A stretch of DNA of 62,000 nucleotides, from the NCBI GenBank assembly GCA_009746045.1, contig RPFO01000667.1, positions 3,426,773 to 3,488,772 on the forward strand, read 5' to 3'. Source of the DNA: Mesostigma viride (lineage: Eukaryota; Streptophyta; Mesostigmatophyceae; Mesostigmatales; Mesostigmataceae). Under the pieces are notes generated by a model. It worked only from the letters and a program-made list of their open reading frames with translations, was not told the origin of the DNA and did not search any database. Made by a program: the position numbers and the translations under genes. Of the stretch, positions 9,964 through 20,960 are shown piece by piece. Each line of letters opens with the position of its first letter. Within the stretch, counting starts at the first letter, position 1.

Positions 9964-10350
9964 AGTTAGTGCAGGCTGAGAGCTTGGGAAACTCAGTGCA
10001 CGCAAACGCTGCCAAATGGCCAGTGTGGAGACGACGAGACACCTTGGCATTAGGATAGAATGGCACATATACTGCTGGTCAGCCGTCAATTGCGGCTGAC
10101 CAGACTTTGCGTAAGTTAAGCCTAACTTACTGATCCTGGACGGACTAGCCTATCAGTTACAACCTGATCTAGTCAGTCCTAACATGACAACTACAGTCCC
10201 GGTACTGAGGTACCGGCTCATCACATACTGAGTCTAGCCACGTGTCCATGCCACGACTGCTCTAGTCCAGCACCGTCCCAGTACCCAATTGGGCGCCGGC
10301 GGTGCTGGCACGTGTCCACTTAGGCTACAGGCGGGAGACTTAGACTAACT
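9964..10350 (-). repeat. 3' LTR of the copia-like element
   Basis: 387 bp, nearly identical to 19257-19645. On the minus strand the purine-rich run AAAGTGGG (10351-10358) abuts it as a polypurine tract, which fixes the orientation. Confidence 0.9.
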
Positions 10351-10734
10351 CCCACTTTAAGTTTTCTTTGGGTTTCAACAGAAACACACATAGCCATCAA
10401 ATGGACGCAGCCATTCCCAATGCCTTAAAAAAACTGTCAGATAACCTACTAGGACCCAAAGGTCACCTCACACATGTACAAGAGATGCATTAAAAAGGCC
10501 CCATGTCTCAAGCATGGTTTCTTAACTGAGTGAGATGGGTGCTCAAGGCCCCAGCATGTCATGGTCATCCAAACAGGTGTCTCACCAAATTTTATTCAAT
10601 AAATAACACATTCATCATGTCCCAACTTTCTAGACCAGTGCTTCTCACTGTCAGAAAACTACCCAGCTGCCACTGCAGCCTTTCAGCTGCAGTGTTAGGC
10701 AGGGGGTCATGGGCTAACATGTACAATGTGCCAG
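10351..10734 (-). other. 3' untranslated region of the copia-like element
   Basis: No coding frame was recognised. It lies between the RNase H tail and the 3' LTR and ends in the polypurine tract. Confidence 0.5.
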
Positions 10735-10917
10735 TCACTTCAGACTGTAACCAGGGTTCATCAACCCATACAAGACCTGGTATTGTGGTCCTGCTGCTTG
10801 TGGCACCTTGGTCAGTGCATCTGCAGCATTGTCTTTGTCCCTGACGTGGGCTTTAGACTCCAGGTACTTGCATTCCTGTTTTAGCACAATCCAATCCAGG
10901 TCCGAGTGTACAGCCAA
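10735..10917 (-). pseudogene. copia RNase H C-terminal tail, out of frame
   Basis: Encodes the end of a copia RNase H: KYLESKAHVRDKDNAADALT resembles the usual KHIDI...H..RD....G.....K..T..ADI.TK region. It is in a different frame from the RT ORF, so a frameshift separates them near 10930. Confidence 0.6.
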
Positions 10918-10944
10918 AGGATTGGCAAGGAAAGAGATGATAGA

Positions 10945-11943
10945 TTAATGAGAGTCAGTCAGCAAATGTGCGTTCACTCCTGCAGAGCTACCAGCCTGGT
11001 GTTGAAGCCAGACCAGCAAGTGATTGAGATACCTTGCATGCAAGACAGAAGATACCACAGCCCTGCATTCAGCTACATTGCTACTCACAGCTTTCCTCTT
11101 GTGCAATCTACTGAACCAGGAGACTAGTGACTTCTTCCCACCTTGGTTATGCAGGAAAAACAATCCAGCCTCTCTGGCTTGAACCTTGGTAACTACCCTG
11201 GACTCCACTGAACTATCCATCATGCACGTGATGTGAATGGGAGTAAACAGGTCCAGTGAGTGAAGCATCAAAGGTGGACCATCATGCAACAACTGCTTGA
11301 TTGCCCGTGCTCCTACCTCCTGTAGTACCTCATCATCTACCCTGCTCACAAAAGCCAGGTGGGGTGCACATGTAGCACATAGCCAACCAAGCTTGCCTCT
11401 AATGGTAGGGCACATGTCAGGGGTGATGTGAACAGGCAGGACATCCAGACAAGACTTAATGTATTCAGCAGAGGCCTGCATGGAACAAACCCAGCTGCCC
11501 TGCTGCTGCAGCAACTCAAGCATCATGCCACAGAACTTGACTGGCTCCTTGCCCAGCTCTAGCTGCTTGCCAATCTCAAAACTGGCAGACACCTGAGCTA
11601 TGAAAGCATCCACTGCAGCTCTAGGACCTGAGATTAACTGATCATCCCCATGCCAGACAAACATCATCATTCCATCAGGGTGTGGGATGACAAACAAGCA
11701 AGGGTCAATGTCATCATAGGTGGCCCCTAGCTTCATGAATACCTCCTGTGCAGACAGCCTAAAAATTTTTGGAGCTGACTGCAACCCTTCAACCCCCAGG
11801 TTTGGCCTCAACAAGGGTTGAACAATATCCCTGTGCCACACCTTAGGAGTATTCACCACGTATACCTGACCTCTCCAGACCTGCTGAGCTATGGCAGGGT
11901 CCCCCTTTAGAAAGGCTCTTTTGATATCTGTGGCTTTACACAC
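10945..11943 (-). CDS. copia-like reverse transcriptase and RNase H (main part)
   Basis: 333 codons. ATDIKRAFLKGD matches the copia RT palm motif (DVKTAFLNG type). The catalytic turn reads VWHGDDQLI, so the second position is Gly rather than the usual Val (xVDD). Downstream SFEIGKQLELG...FCGM and SAEYIKSCL correspond to the thumb region (LG.L..FLG, Q..YI..LL). RNase H begins near TCMMDSSVE and continues to AECRAVVSSV. The N-terminal RT segment (HARPCVTEF...PGIQQTSLKVLLSLF) is at the end of the neighbouring ORF; a small frame change at the TTAATTAA near 11960 separates the two. Confidence 0.8.
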   Translation of the reverse strand: MCKATDIKRAFLKGDPAIAQQVWRGQVYVVNTPKVWHRDIVQPLLRPNLGVEGLQSAPKIFRLSAQEVFMKLGATYDDIDPCLFVIPHPDGMMMFVWHGDDQLISGPRAAVDAFIAQVSASFEIGKQLELGKEPVKFCGMMLELLQQQGSWVCSMQASAEYIKSCLDVLPVHITPDMCPTIRGKLGWLCATCAPHLAFVSRVDDEVLQEVGARAIKQLLHDGPPLMLHSLDLFTPIHITCMMDSSVESRVVTKVQAREAGLFFLHNQGGKKSLVSWFSRLHKRKAVSSNVAECRAVVSSVLHARYLNHLLVWLQHQAGSSAGVNAHLLTDSH

Positions 11944-11959
11944 ATAATCCTTCCCTGTA

Positions 11960-13317
11960 TTAATTAAGCTGATGCAAAAACAAGGAAAGCAACACCTTGA
12001 GAGACGTTTGCTGAATACCAGGAGTATAAAGCTCAGCCTCTGTCAGCTCTGTAGAGCCCCTGAACTCAGTGACACATGGCCTAGCATGGAAAATGGGTGG
12101 TCCCCCATCAGCCTGAGGTTTATGCTTGCACACAAACTTTAACCTTAGCTTCTTGGCTCCAGCTGGCATAGCATCAAGAGGAGTCACAGGTGGTGTGTGT
12201 GTGGGACTACGTGCATCTGGAACCACCCACTCCTCCCTGGCTTTGGTAAAAGCCTCCAGCCACTTAAGAAACCCAATCTGCGTCTGGCAGTCCCGTACAA
12301 TATCATCATAGGACAGGGGAGACATGGATGCAACATCCCATCTACCAAGCCCAAACGCTGAAGGGTGTAGCTTTTGAGAGTGTATGAGGTCCTCCACACA
12401 CGGTTCCTGACCTGGGAGGTACTTGGGCTTAACTGCATTGATGGCAGCATCCAACCCAGTGCTAATCTGGCTCAAAGGGATTTTAAAATGATCTAGAGGC
12501 ACCTGTCCTACCCCTGCCACACTCAACCTCCCAGCTGAGATGACAACACCAGGGTAAGATACAAAAGGTTCCCCTAACAGGGCATTCCCTGAGTAACCCT
12601 CAACCACCTGAAATGGAGTGGGCATACCCAAGATTTGAATGCTCACCTGACCTTTGACCTGCATTTTGGTTCTGCCTGAAAAATCTGACACTCTAGCCCA
12701 TGGTGAGGCCTTCATTTTCAGACCAGATACAGCTTCTGCACTGATGATACTCACCTGTGCTTGGGTGTCTACAGCCAAAATACTAGGATCTTGACCTGCA
12801 TCCCCTACAGCATTGACCTGTGCTGTACCTGTTGCCACAACTGCTTTAGTGTTGTGTGCCTTGTGCAAGGCCTTAAGAATCTCAGCAAATGACTTCCTGG
12901 GAACGACAGGATCTGCTCTATTTTGTGACTCCTCCAGGTGTGAGGGAGGTGCTACCTGCTGCTCACCCTGTGCACCGTCCTCCTGCCCAGGTGGACTATT
13001 GGGTTGTAGTGGGGCTGCACTACTGAGGAACACAGGAGCTTCTACTGTGGTGCTAGTGCTTGCATCAATGACGTCCTTAGCCAATTCATTGGGTGAGATC
13101 AATCCACCAGACTCCTGCTCTGAATCCATGTCCAAGAATTCTACCCCTGACACGTCTGCCAGTGATGGGTAATAAAGCTTGAGTCTATGCTTGCTGACCA
13201 CACGCTCTCTGTCATGTTGTATAGTGACTGCAGTCCCTTCTTCATGAATTTTGGTGACTACAGCTGGACCGTGCCATCTGGCAGAGTGTGCTCTTCCTCT
13301 GTCACCCTCTCTGAAAA
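11960..13317 (-). CDS. copia-like integrase C-terminus, aspartic protease and RT N-terminus
   Basis: About 450 codons. It begins with the second half of the integrase SH3-like end (FFREGDRGRAHSARWHGP... to KHRLKLYY), whose first half is across the 2.1-kb insertion. After an acidic linker comes a retropepsin-like domain: ILAVDTQAQVSIISAEAV, a flap-like middle, then ALLGEPFV. The active triplet is DTQ instead of DTG, which could impair catalysis. The end is the fingers part of RT. Having protease after integrase departs from the canonical GAG-PR-INT-RT-RH order. Confidence 0.75.
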
Positions 13318-13320
13318 ACA

Positions 13321-14858
13321 ATCGGATTTCTCTGAAAATAGTTTATTAAACAGCATGCGGGAAAGAAAGGGCCGCCACAACCTTGTGGCTGTACATGCAG
13401 AAAGGCTTGTTAGACGAATGGGGACGGCTTGTTGTTTACCGGGGAATCCTACTGGCAACTAGCTTTGCCTTTTGTAAGTCAGGCGCCGTTTGTTTGAACG
13501 GCCGGCCATGTGTTGAATGCTGACGGAAGTTGCGTAAAAAAGCTGTAATAAAATCTGATGTAACCAGCACTCACCAATTGATTGGTGTGCTGCTTGGTTG
13601 GGTAGTGTGTTCAGGGTTGCATTCGAAGAGTACACATGGCCTGACAGCTCAGACGTGTGACAGATGAGCTGGCTGGCTGAATTATTAAATTGTCAGCGTT
13701 AGGATATTTCTGGTTTTGCCGTTTTCCATTTTGACGGTAGGCTTGATAAGCATGGTCGGCGGGTTGTGACCCGTAATTGTTTCTTTGAATGTGCTCACTG
13801 AAGCAGTATGCGCGGCCTCGCTGCTATGGCGGCGGGGCTAAAGAAAATTAGGCAAAGACCCCGTCCTTGCCTGCTATGAAGTCGCGGGCTTTGCGACTTC
13901 ACGGCAGGTAGGGGCGGTTTGAACGGAACGGAAATTTCGCGTTACCAATGTGCCAAGTGGTTCTGGTTGGCACCTTGCTGGGCAGCGTCTCGGTGGTCAT
14001 AGAAAGTGGGCTGGGCGCCCCGCCCCGGCTGCTGGTAATTCCAGCAGCGGAGCCAATCATGTCGACTAAGAAGTCCGCAGCTGATGCGGAAACTGTGCGA
14101 AGGTCAATAGATTAATTTGGATTCCATGAGACTGCGCTGGTAGTCAGTCAGCGGCCCACCGCCTAGGGCGCTGCATGGCGCTGCCTTCGGCTTGGTGCGC
14201 GGCCCTTTTTTGTTATGGGCCAGCGAGGGATATAAGGGTGACGCGCGGCCGGCTAATTTCTTGCGTTCCGGAAGAAAATATATTTGCAAAATTCCCACAA
14301 AAGGAACCGAGTATCGGAAAGGCGTCTCGGCTGACAGTGGCAGTGTCTGGCCTTGTCGTCTCTCCCTGCTCAGCACCCAGCAGGTAGCGGTTCAAACCCT
14401 GGTGGCGTCGGAATGCGAATTTTCTGGGTTTTTATCCGGAATAATATTTTGCTGAGGCGGCTCCGCGGATTCGCTAACCTTTTATTGTCGGGCCCCTTAG
14501 GGGGTTATTATAGCCTTGTGCGGGCTGAGTCGCCATGAAGGAGATGTTGCGACACGCCCCACTTTGTGGTCTTTTATGGAAGCGGCTACCCTCGAGGCTG
14601 CTCGGAAGAGGGGGGGGGTCTTCTCCTTTTCTTTGTTCACTGTTATTGGGGCAACAGTGATCCTATCAAGTTTTGTTTCCTGAGCGGCGACAGTGCGGGG
14701 GAGGAGGGTAATGGCGCCAGGGACTGGGGTGGATCGGGGGGCTCTTGCTCCTGCATGCGAGGGAGACGAGATGACTACTTAAACCTGCCTTTGGCAGCCG
14801 GGGCTCTACTCATTGTTTTCAATCAAATGCTGGTTTTCTTGGGAGCTCAAGTGTCATA
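13321..14858. mobile_element. Insertion in the copia integrase, unit 1 (complete)
   Basis: 1,538 bp beginning ATCGGATTTCTCTG and ending GTGTCATA, flanked with unit 2 by ACA (13318-13320 and 15462-15464). It has no long convincing ORF. It contains several hairpins (around 13880-13910 and 14025-14050) and a B-box-like GGTTCAAACCC near 14389. The family is unrecognised; it is non-autonomous, or an intron-like insert. Confidence 0.55.
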
Positions 14859-15461
14859 ATCGGATTTCTCTGAAAATAGTTTATTAAACAGCATGCGGGA
14901 AAGAAAGGGCCGCCACAACCTTGTGGCTGTACATGCAGAAAGGCTTGTTAGACGAATGGGGACGGCTTGTTGTTTACCGGGGAATCCTACTGGCAACTAG
15001 CTTTGCCTTTTGTAAGTCAGGCGCCGTTTGTTTGAACGGCCGGCCATGTGTTGAATGCTGACGGAAGTTGCGTAAAAAAGCTGTAATAAAATCTGATGTA
15101 ACCAGCACTCACCAATTGATTGGTGTGCTGCTTGGTTGGGTAGTGTGTTCAGGGTTGCATTCGAAGAGTACACATGGCCTGACAGCTCAGACGTGTGACA
15201 GATGAGCTGGCTGGCTGAATTATTAAATTGTCAGCGTTAGGATATTTCTGGTTTTGCCGTTTTCCATTTTGACGGTAGGCTTGATAAGCATGGTCGGCGG
15301 GTTGTGACCCGTAATTGTTTCTTCCCACCCATCCCACCCTTGGGGGGCTCTTGCTCCTGCATGCGAGGGAGACGAGATGACTACTTAAACCTGCCTTTGG
15401 CAGGGGCTCTACTCATTGTTTTCAATCAAATGCTGGTTTTCTTGGGAGCTCAAGTGTCATA
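14859..15461. mobile_element. Insertion in the copia integrase, unit 2 (internally deleted)
   Basis: 603 bp that repeats the first about 465 bp and last about 120 bp of unit 1 in direct orientation; the middle about 950 bp is missing and replaced by a short cccacccatcc-type junction. The two units are head to tail with no spacer. Confidence 0.65.
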
Positions 15462-16617
15462 ACACATGGTCCCCCACTTCAAACACAGGCCTGGCATTAT
15501 TTTTGTCTTTCTTTGCCAGCAACTTGGCTAAGTGCTGCCTTTGTGTGTTGTAGTGAGTGTGTACCTCTGAAGCATAGCTGCCTGACTGAAGGCCAGTTGG
15601 GGTGATTTCCCCAAAAGGTGAGGACATTATTGGTTTGGCGTTTAGCTGGGTAGTCACCCCTGCTGCCCAAGATGCCCTGTCAGCATAGCTACCAGAGTCA
15701 GCCAACCTGGATGGCATTTTTCTTATCACATCCCTGATGGCTCTCATGGTACGTTCTACCAACCCCTGACGTTCATGATCTTGAGCCCCAGACACTTCTA
15801 TCTTGGGCAGGTCATTCCTGTCCTGGATACAGAGGAACTGCTGATCCAGCATTACTTTTTCAATGGGGTGAAAACGTGCCAAGGCTATCTGCAAAGCTCT
15901 GTGCAGCTGCTCTTTATCCATCCCAGGCAGAGGCTCCACTACCACAAACCTTGACCAGGCATCCTTTATGACTAGGTAGTATACCGTGTCCTTCACCACG
16001 TGTATAACATCCCCAACCAGTTTGCCTCTAGCCAGTGGTGGTGTGGCCACATGCCATTTTCTGGGCTTAGGAGCATATAGCTGACATTGCTCACAGTGCT
16101 TACGTACGTGCCTGCACATCTGTTCCAGGTCATGGCCTTGTATTTTATTGGCTAGCCTTTCAGCCACAGCCTCATGGCCCATAACCTTGTGCAGTTGCTC
16201 TGCTAGAGCACCATACGTGATTACCTTTTCTGCTGCTGCACTAAGGGAAGCTATGGTGGGGTCACGCATCATGTGTGACAGTGTCATGTCATATGCCACT
16301 TCCCAATCCACATCATCACACTCAGGCAACACTTGGCAGACAGAAGGTAACAGGAAACCATTTGTGAAAAATGGTGAGGGTAGCTTACAGGAGTCTCCCT
16401 GGTCTGCCGCCCCCGCGCGGTTGTAGCGCCCTGGCGTGTTCTTGTTGTGCCTGGGAGCCGTGCAGCGCGCTCCTGCTGCAATGGGGTGACGTGTTTTCCA
16501 GCATCCAGGACAAACATCAACGTCAGAACCATAGTCGGGTTTGCCCTTCCAGCAATCATCTTTTAGGTGCCCCTTACAAAGGCACCTAGTGCAATGTTTG
16601 GTGGGGTCATGAGGCAA
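15462..16617 (-). CDS. copia-like zinc knuckle and integrase
   Basis: About 385 codons. Near the N-terminus is a CCHC knuckle, C-X2-C-X4-H-X4-C (CTRCLCKGHLKDDC). Then comes an integrase zinc-binding region with LHKVMGH and HCEQCQLY. The catalytic core has the first Asp near GDVIHVV, the second in KVMLDQQF and the Glu in GLVERTMRAI. The usual copia protease between knuckle and integrase is absent. The reading frame ends at VFEVGDHV, where the 2.1-kb insertion begins. Confidence 0.82.
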
Positions 16618-16689
16618 CCTCTTGTCCCCCCTGCTGGCTTAGCACCCCCTGGCTTGCTAGCTCCCCCACTTTGTTTTCTGTTTTTATTG

Positions 16690-17430
16690 TTATTGTTCTT
16701 TCCCCCCCCTTGTTTCCACCTCCCCCACTTTTGTTGTTTTTGTTTTTATCCCCCCCATTACCGCCTTTACCTGGGCTACCAGCGACTGCATCTGCTTCTT
16801 GGAGAGCCCCGTACCTGAGGCTTCCTCCCCCTTTACCTGCTTCACCTTTACATCCTTGGCTGCAGCAGCAAACGGCTCTAGGCATTGCTGCACATAGGCC
16901 ATTGCCTTCCTGAAGTCCTCCCACTTATCCTTCAGACCTGCCAGAATTACTGACAGGGTGGTAGGGTCCAGTTCTGCCTTTTGTAGCCATAGGTGTACTA
17001 GGTACTTGGCATTGAGCTTCTTCAGCTCCTCATCCCCCTCTATGTACATGACATACTTTTTGTTGTCACTCACATAGTCACGCTTATTGACCTTATACGC
17101 CTCTATCCACTGGAAGCCCTTAAGTACTTCTAAGTGCTCCCCCGTGGTAACAAGTGCCCTAAGGTCAACCATGAACTGCGCCCACAACACATTTTCTGCC
17201 ACGTCTACCCCGCTGCTGGCACGCTTTTGGTACAATTGTACCAACTGCTGGATAGGCTTGGCAGATTGATGGATGGGTGTGGACGCACGTAGAGAGGCAA
17301 ACCAATCACGGACATTATCACTAGCGTATGCATGTGACAACTTAAACAACCACTCCCTAGCTTCGTCCTGGGTATGGCCCTCTGGCAAACCCGGAAACAC
17401 TAGCTTGTCCTCTTTCTTTTTTTGGATCAA
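16690..17430 (-). CDS. copia-like gag capsid region
   Basis: About 245 codons. The helical capsid-like segment is DEAREWLFKLSHAYAS...LKDKWEDFRKAMAYVQQC. It is joined to the upstream ORF by a one-base frame change at a run of seven A near 17418-17424, which could be an indel or a frameshift site. A lysine-rich tail leads toward the zinc knuckle, which again sits in another frame. Confidence 0.7.
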   Translation of the reverse strand: MIQKKKEDKLVFPGLPEGHTQDEAREWLFKLSHAYASDNVRDWFASLRASTPIHQSAKPIQQLVQLYQKRASSGVDVAENVLWAQFMVDLRALVTTGEHLEVLKGFQWIEAYKVNKRDYVSDNKKYVMYIEGDEELKKLNAKYLVHLWLQKAELDPTTLSVILAGLKDKWEDFRKAMAYVQQCLEPFAAAAKDVKVKQVKGEEASGTGLSKKQMQSLVAQVKAVMGGIKTKTTKVGEVETRGGKEQ

Positions 17431-17484
17431 ACCTGGGCCTATTCAAGGCCATGGTGGAGGTTGTTGTCGTTCCTGCAGGTGGCG

Positions 17485-17524
<40 letters not shown>

Positions 17525-18223
17525 CTGCCGCTCCCCGCCCTCGTGCCGTGTTGGTGCAGACTCCTGGGTGCCGTGTCCACCCCCGCCCTGGTTGCCCCCC
17601 CTCTCCCCGTCATCCTCCCCCTCGTCCCTCTCGTCCCTTCTGCGTTTTTGCTGTGGCTGGCACGCCTCCTCCGGTGCCCTTCGCTTTGCTGGCTGCAACG
17701 AGGCCACCAGCCTCGCCACCGTGTCTGCTAGGCGGCCATGCTCGGCCGGGGTGAGCTCCCGCCCCTCGTCCAGCATCTGCTGGGCCAGTTGGAGTTGCCT
17801 CCGGATGTCCTCCCGGTGCGACAAGGTCGCTGGACCGGGTTCGCCCCGGTGCGTCACCCTGGTCCTTGCCGCTGTGCCGTCTCGGTTTGAAATGGTATGC
17901 GTTGGCTGCGACAAGAAATGGTACAGTTGCTCGGTGGAAATGCGCTCATCCGGCATCAAACCAAATTCAGCTGTTACCGCCTCCCCCATGCATCCCCTCA
18001 CAGCAGCCTTCTTGATGTTCTTCGACATACGGCGTCGCTGCTTCAGCATACGCCTCTCCAGGCGACCTACGCTTTCCTCCCAGGCGGCCAGCTTCCGGCG
18101 ATACCGCTCCTCGGCCTCCCGGCGAGCCGGCCCCTGCAATGGCGCCAGCTCCGCGACCTTCCGGTACTTCCAGCTCTTCATATCGCGGGTCAGACGCTCA
18201 CACCGCACCTTGGTGTGAGACAT
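17357..18223 (-). CDS. Charged N-terminal ORF of the copia-like element (second)
   Basis: Opens at ATG 18223, two bases after the TGA of the preceding ORF, so reinitiation is possible. It is rich in Arg/Glu coiled-coil-like sequence, with a glutamine run of about 14 residues near 17480-17525 encoded by CAG repeats. No known domain was recognised. Because it overlaps gag by about 74 bases in another frame, it may be the N-terminal part of one long gag polyprotein. Confidence 0.5.
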
Positions 18224-18225
18224 CT

Positions 18226-19155
18226 TCACCCGAATCTCGCCGCGAGCGCCTCCGCCCTGTCACGCTCCTTCTGCTCGCGCAGCTTCCTCTGCGCGATCAC
18301 GTTCCGCCTCCGCTGCTTCTTCTCCCGCTCCGCCTTGAAGACCGCTAGCCTCCTCTGCGCCTCCTTCTCTCGCGCCTGCATAACCGGCGTCATCTCCACC
18401 AGGTCGTCCGCTTCGGACGCCGACGGACCCGTCAAAGAATACTCCGACTCCTGCAGCACCCCATCAATCTCCCTCGGGATCGTTGCGGTCCGTCGAAGGC
18501 GCTGGAAACACGCCAGGTCCGCCCGCCTCACCACGTCATGGGTCGGCGACGCTGACCTCCTCATCAAGGCCGCGCGGACCCGAGCAGCGTCCTCCATTTG
18601 TTGGGCGCGCTCACGTGAGCGCACAGCCAACCTCCGCTCTTCCGCGGACTCCTGCTCCTGCAGGCTCTGCGCCATTGCAGCATCCGCTGCCACCTGCGCA
18701 CTGCGCGCCTCGTCAGCCGACGATGGCTGCAGTCCGAACAAACCCAGCGAGCTGGTTTCCGACACGCTGCCGGACTCCCCACTCGCCTGCTCATCCGACT
18801 CGGAAGGCCCCACCCCCGCACCGCGTGGTGCATATGGTGGTCCCCTCGGACGCACCACCGGGGTCGACCCCCGCTCCCTACGCATCAGGGGAACGCGCAC
18901 CACGACATTCTCCACAACGTCACGGTACGTTGGGTCCGCTGCCGCCATCGCCGCATCCTCAGGATGCATGGGATCCTGAGCACCCCTGTCCTCGAAATCC
19001 TGGCGCATACTCGCCAAAATCGAATCCGACGTCCCCGAGTCGTCAGACGGCGGGGACGAAGACGACTGGTACTTCGTGACTGATGGCGACTCCTCCTCCG
19101 AGGAGGTCGCGCCCATCAGGGCCTTGCCCTTGTTGTTGGGGTTCTTGGGAGCCAT
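18226..19155 (-). CDS. Charged N-terminal ORF of the copia-like element (first)
   Basis: Starts MAPKNPNNKGKAL at 19155, the first ATG after the 5' LTR that gives a host-like codon pattern; the frame is open a little further upstream. It is rich in Ser, Glu and Arg, with a long helical charged region in the second half. No domain was recognised. It is separated by two bases from the next ORF. It is presumed to be a structural or accessory protein of the element. Confidence 0.5.
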   Translation of the reverse strand: MAPKNPNNKGKALMGATSSEEESPSVTKYQSSSSPPSDDSGTSDSILASMRQDFEDRGAQDPMHPEDAAMAAADPTYRDVVENVVVRVPLMRRERGSTPVVRPRGPPYAPRGAGVGPSESDEQASGESGSVSETSSLGLFGLQPSSADEARSAQVAADAAMAQSLQEQESAEERRLAVRSRERAQQMEDAARVRAALMRRSASPTHDVVRRADLACFQRLRRTATIPREIDGVLQESEYSLTGPSASEADDLVEMTPVMQAREKEAQRRLAVFKAEREKKQRRRNVIAQRKLREQKERDRAEALAARFG

Positions 19156-19256
19156 TGGTACCAAAAATAGGTAGAAAATGAAGGTTTTCGCGAAATACAC
19201 GCTTTGAACGCTCGTCGTCAAAAAAATGCACACCTCACGGAGTGATTTTTAATGCA

Positions 19257-19645
19257 AGTTAGTGCAGGCTGAGAGCTTGGGAAACTCAGTGCACGCAAAC
19301 GCTGCCAAATGGCCATGGTGTGGAGACGACGAGACACCTTGGCATTAGGATAGAATGGCACATATACTGCTGGTCAGCCGTCAATTGCGGCTGACCAGAC
19401 TTTGCGTAAGTTAAGCCTAACTTACTGATCCTGGACGGACTAGCCTATCAGTTACAACCTGATCTAGTCAGTCCTAACATGACAACTACAGTCCCGGTAC
19501 TGAGGTACCGCCTCATCACATACTGAGTCTAGCCACGTGTCCATGCCACGACTGCTCTAGTCCAGCACCGTCCCAGTACCCAATTGGGCGCCGGCGGTGC
19601 TGGCACGTGTCCACTTAGGCTACAGGCGGGAGACTTAGACTAACT
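19257..19645 (-). repeat. 5' LTR of the copia-like element
   Basis: 389 bp. Compared with 9964-10350 it differs by a 2-bp indel (ggccatggtg against ggccagtg) and one G/C change. On the minus strand the sequence after it opens TGCATTAAAAATCAC; I do not recognise a standard initiator-tRNA primer site there. Confidence 0.9.
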
Positions 19646-20645
19646 ACCACCACCACCACCACCACCACCACCACCACCACCACCACCACCACCACCACCA
19701 CCACCACCACCACCACCACCACCACCACCACCACCACCACCACCACCACCACCACCACCACCACCACCACCACCACCACCACCACCACCACCACCACACC
19801 ACCACCACCACCACCACCACCACCACCACCACCACCACCACCACCACCACCACCACCACCACCACCACCACCACCACCACCACCACCACCACCACCACCA
19901 CCACCACCACCACCACCACCACCACCACCACCACCACCACCACCACCACCACCACCACCACCACCACCACCACCACCACCACCACCACCACCACCACCAC
20001 CACCACCACCACCACCACCACCACCACCACCACCACCACCACCACCACCACCACCACCACCACCACCACCACCACCACCACCACCACCACCACCAGTGAC
20101 CACCACCACCACCACCACCACCACCACCACCACCACCACCACCACCACCACCACCACCACCACCACCACCACCACCACCACCACCACCACCACCACCACC
20201 ACACCACCACCACCACCACCACCACCACCACCACCACCACCACCACCACCACCACCACCACCACCACCACCACCACCACCACCACCACCACCACCACCAC
20301 CACCACCACCACCACCACCACCACCACCACCACCACCACCACCACCACCACCACCACCACCACCACCACCACCACCACCACCACCACCACCACCACCACC
20401 ACCACCACCACCACCACCACCACCACCACCACCACCACCACCACCACCACCACCACCACCACCACCACCACCACCACCACCACCACCACCACCACCACCA
20501 CCACCACCACCACCACCACCACCACCACCACCACCACCACCACCACCACCACCACCACCACCACCACCACCACCACCACCACCACCACCACCACCACCAC
20601 CACCACCACCACCACCACCACCACCACCACCACCACCACCACCAC
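19646..20645. repeat. (CCA)n trinucleotide tract, right half
   Basis: About 1,000 bp of nearly pure CCA. Interruptions are a missing base near 19796, cagtgacc near 20095 and another missing base near 20200. It is the continuation of the tract at 9388-9963. Confidence 0.95.
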
Positions 20646-20960
20646 CTTCTTTCAAAAGGTATTATGGGGGCGCCGCCCCCATAATAGGCGTTTTCAGTTG
20701 ATTGAGCCTCGACTACAAAAGGCTCAGTATTATGGGGGCGCCTGGCATCATGATTTAGTTGATTGAGCCTTGACTACAGTGCATGGTGACTGAGGTAGTA
20801 CACCAACGCTGTCGTGGACTAGTAGTAAGTCGTACTAAGTCGCATGCTCGCATATGATCCCATTCGTGCGCTCATCGGTCAGACCACCGCGTCGTCACCG
20901 ACCGCACTGTTTCGACTATTAATAACCCTGTCGGACCACCGGCGCGGGAATAAACTCAAC
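20646..20960. repeat. MITE-like palindrome and partial duplicate
   Basis: A near-perfect palindrome (TATTATGGGGGCG and its complement, 20660-20686) is followed by gttgattgagcc...gactaca. The half-palindrome plus that tail recurs at about 20730-20778. It is probably a small non-autonomous element and its derivative. No ORF. Confidence 0.5.

Larger units (their letters stand above)
9964..19645 (-). mobile_element. Ty1/copia-like LTR retrotransposon inserted in the CCA tract
   Basis: Direct repeats 9964-10350 and 19257-19645 bound it, with inverted ends AGTTAGT...ACTAACT. ACCAC flanks both sides as a 5-bp duplication, although in a CCA tract this is weak. Reading minus, the domains are: two charged N-terminal ORFs, capsid-like gag, CCHC knuckle, integrase, aspartic protease, RT, RNase H. 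Integrase before RT is the copia arrangement, but the protease sits after integrase rather than before it. The LTRs differ by one substitution and a 2-bp indel, so insertion is recent, yet the coding part has frame breaks and a 2.1-kb insertion. Confidence 0.88.

Noticed and set aside
9287-10089. Long His-, Pro-, Thr-, Gly- or Val-rich open frames across the CCA tract
   Set aside because: They are six-frame readings of a trinucleotide repeat with no flanking coding sequence; the same holds for 19615-20701.
14025-14060. 18S rRNA fragment (ggtaattccag)
   Set aside because: Only about 11 bases match the universal rRNA motif, and they form the loop of a local hairpin; the flanks do not look like rRNA.
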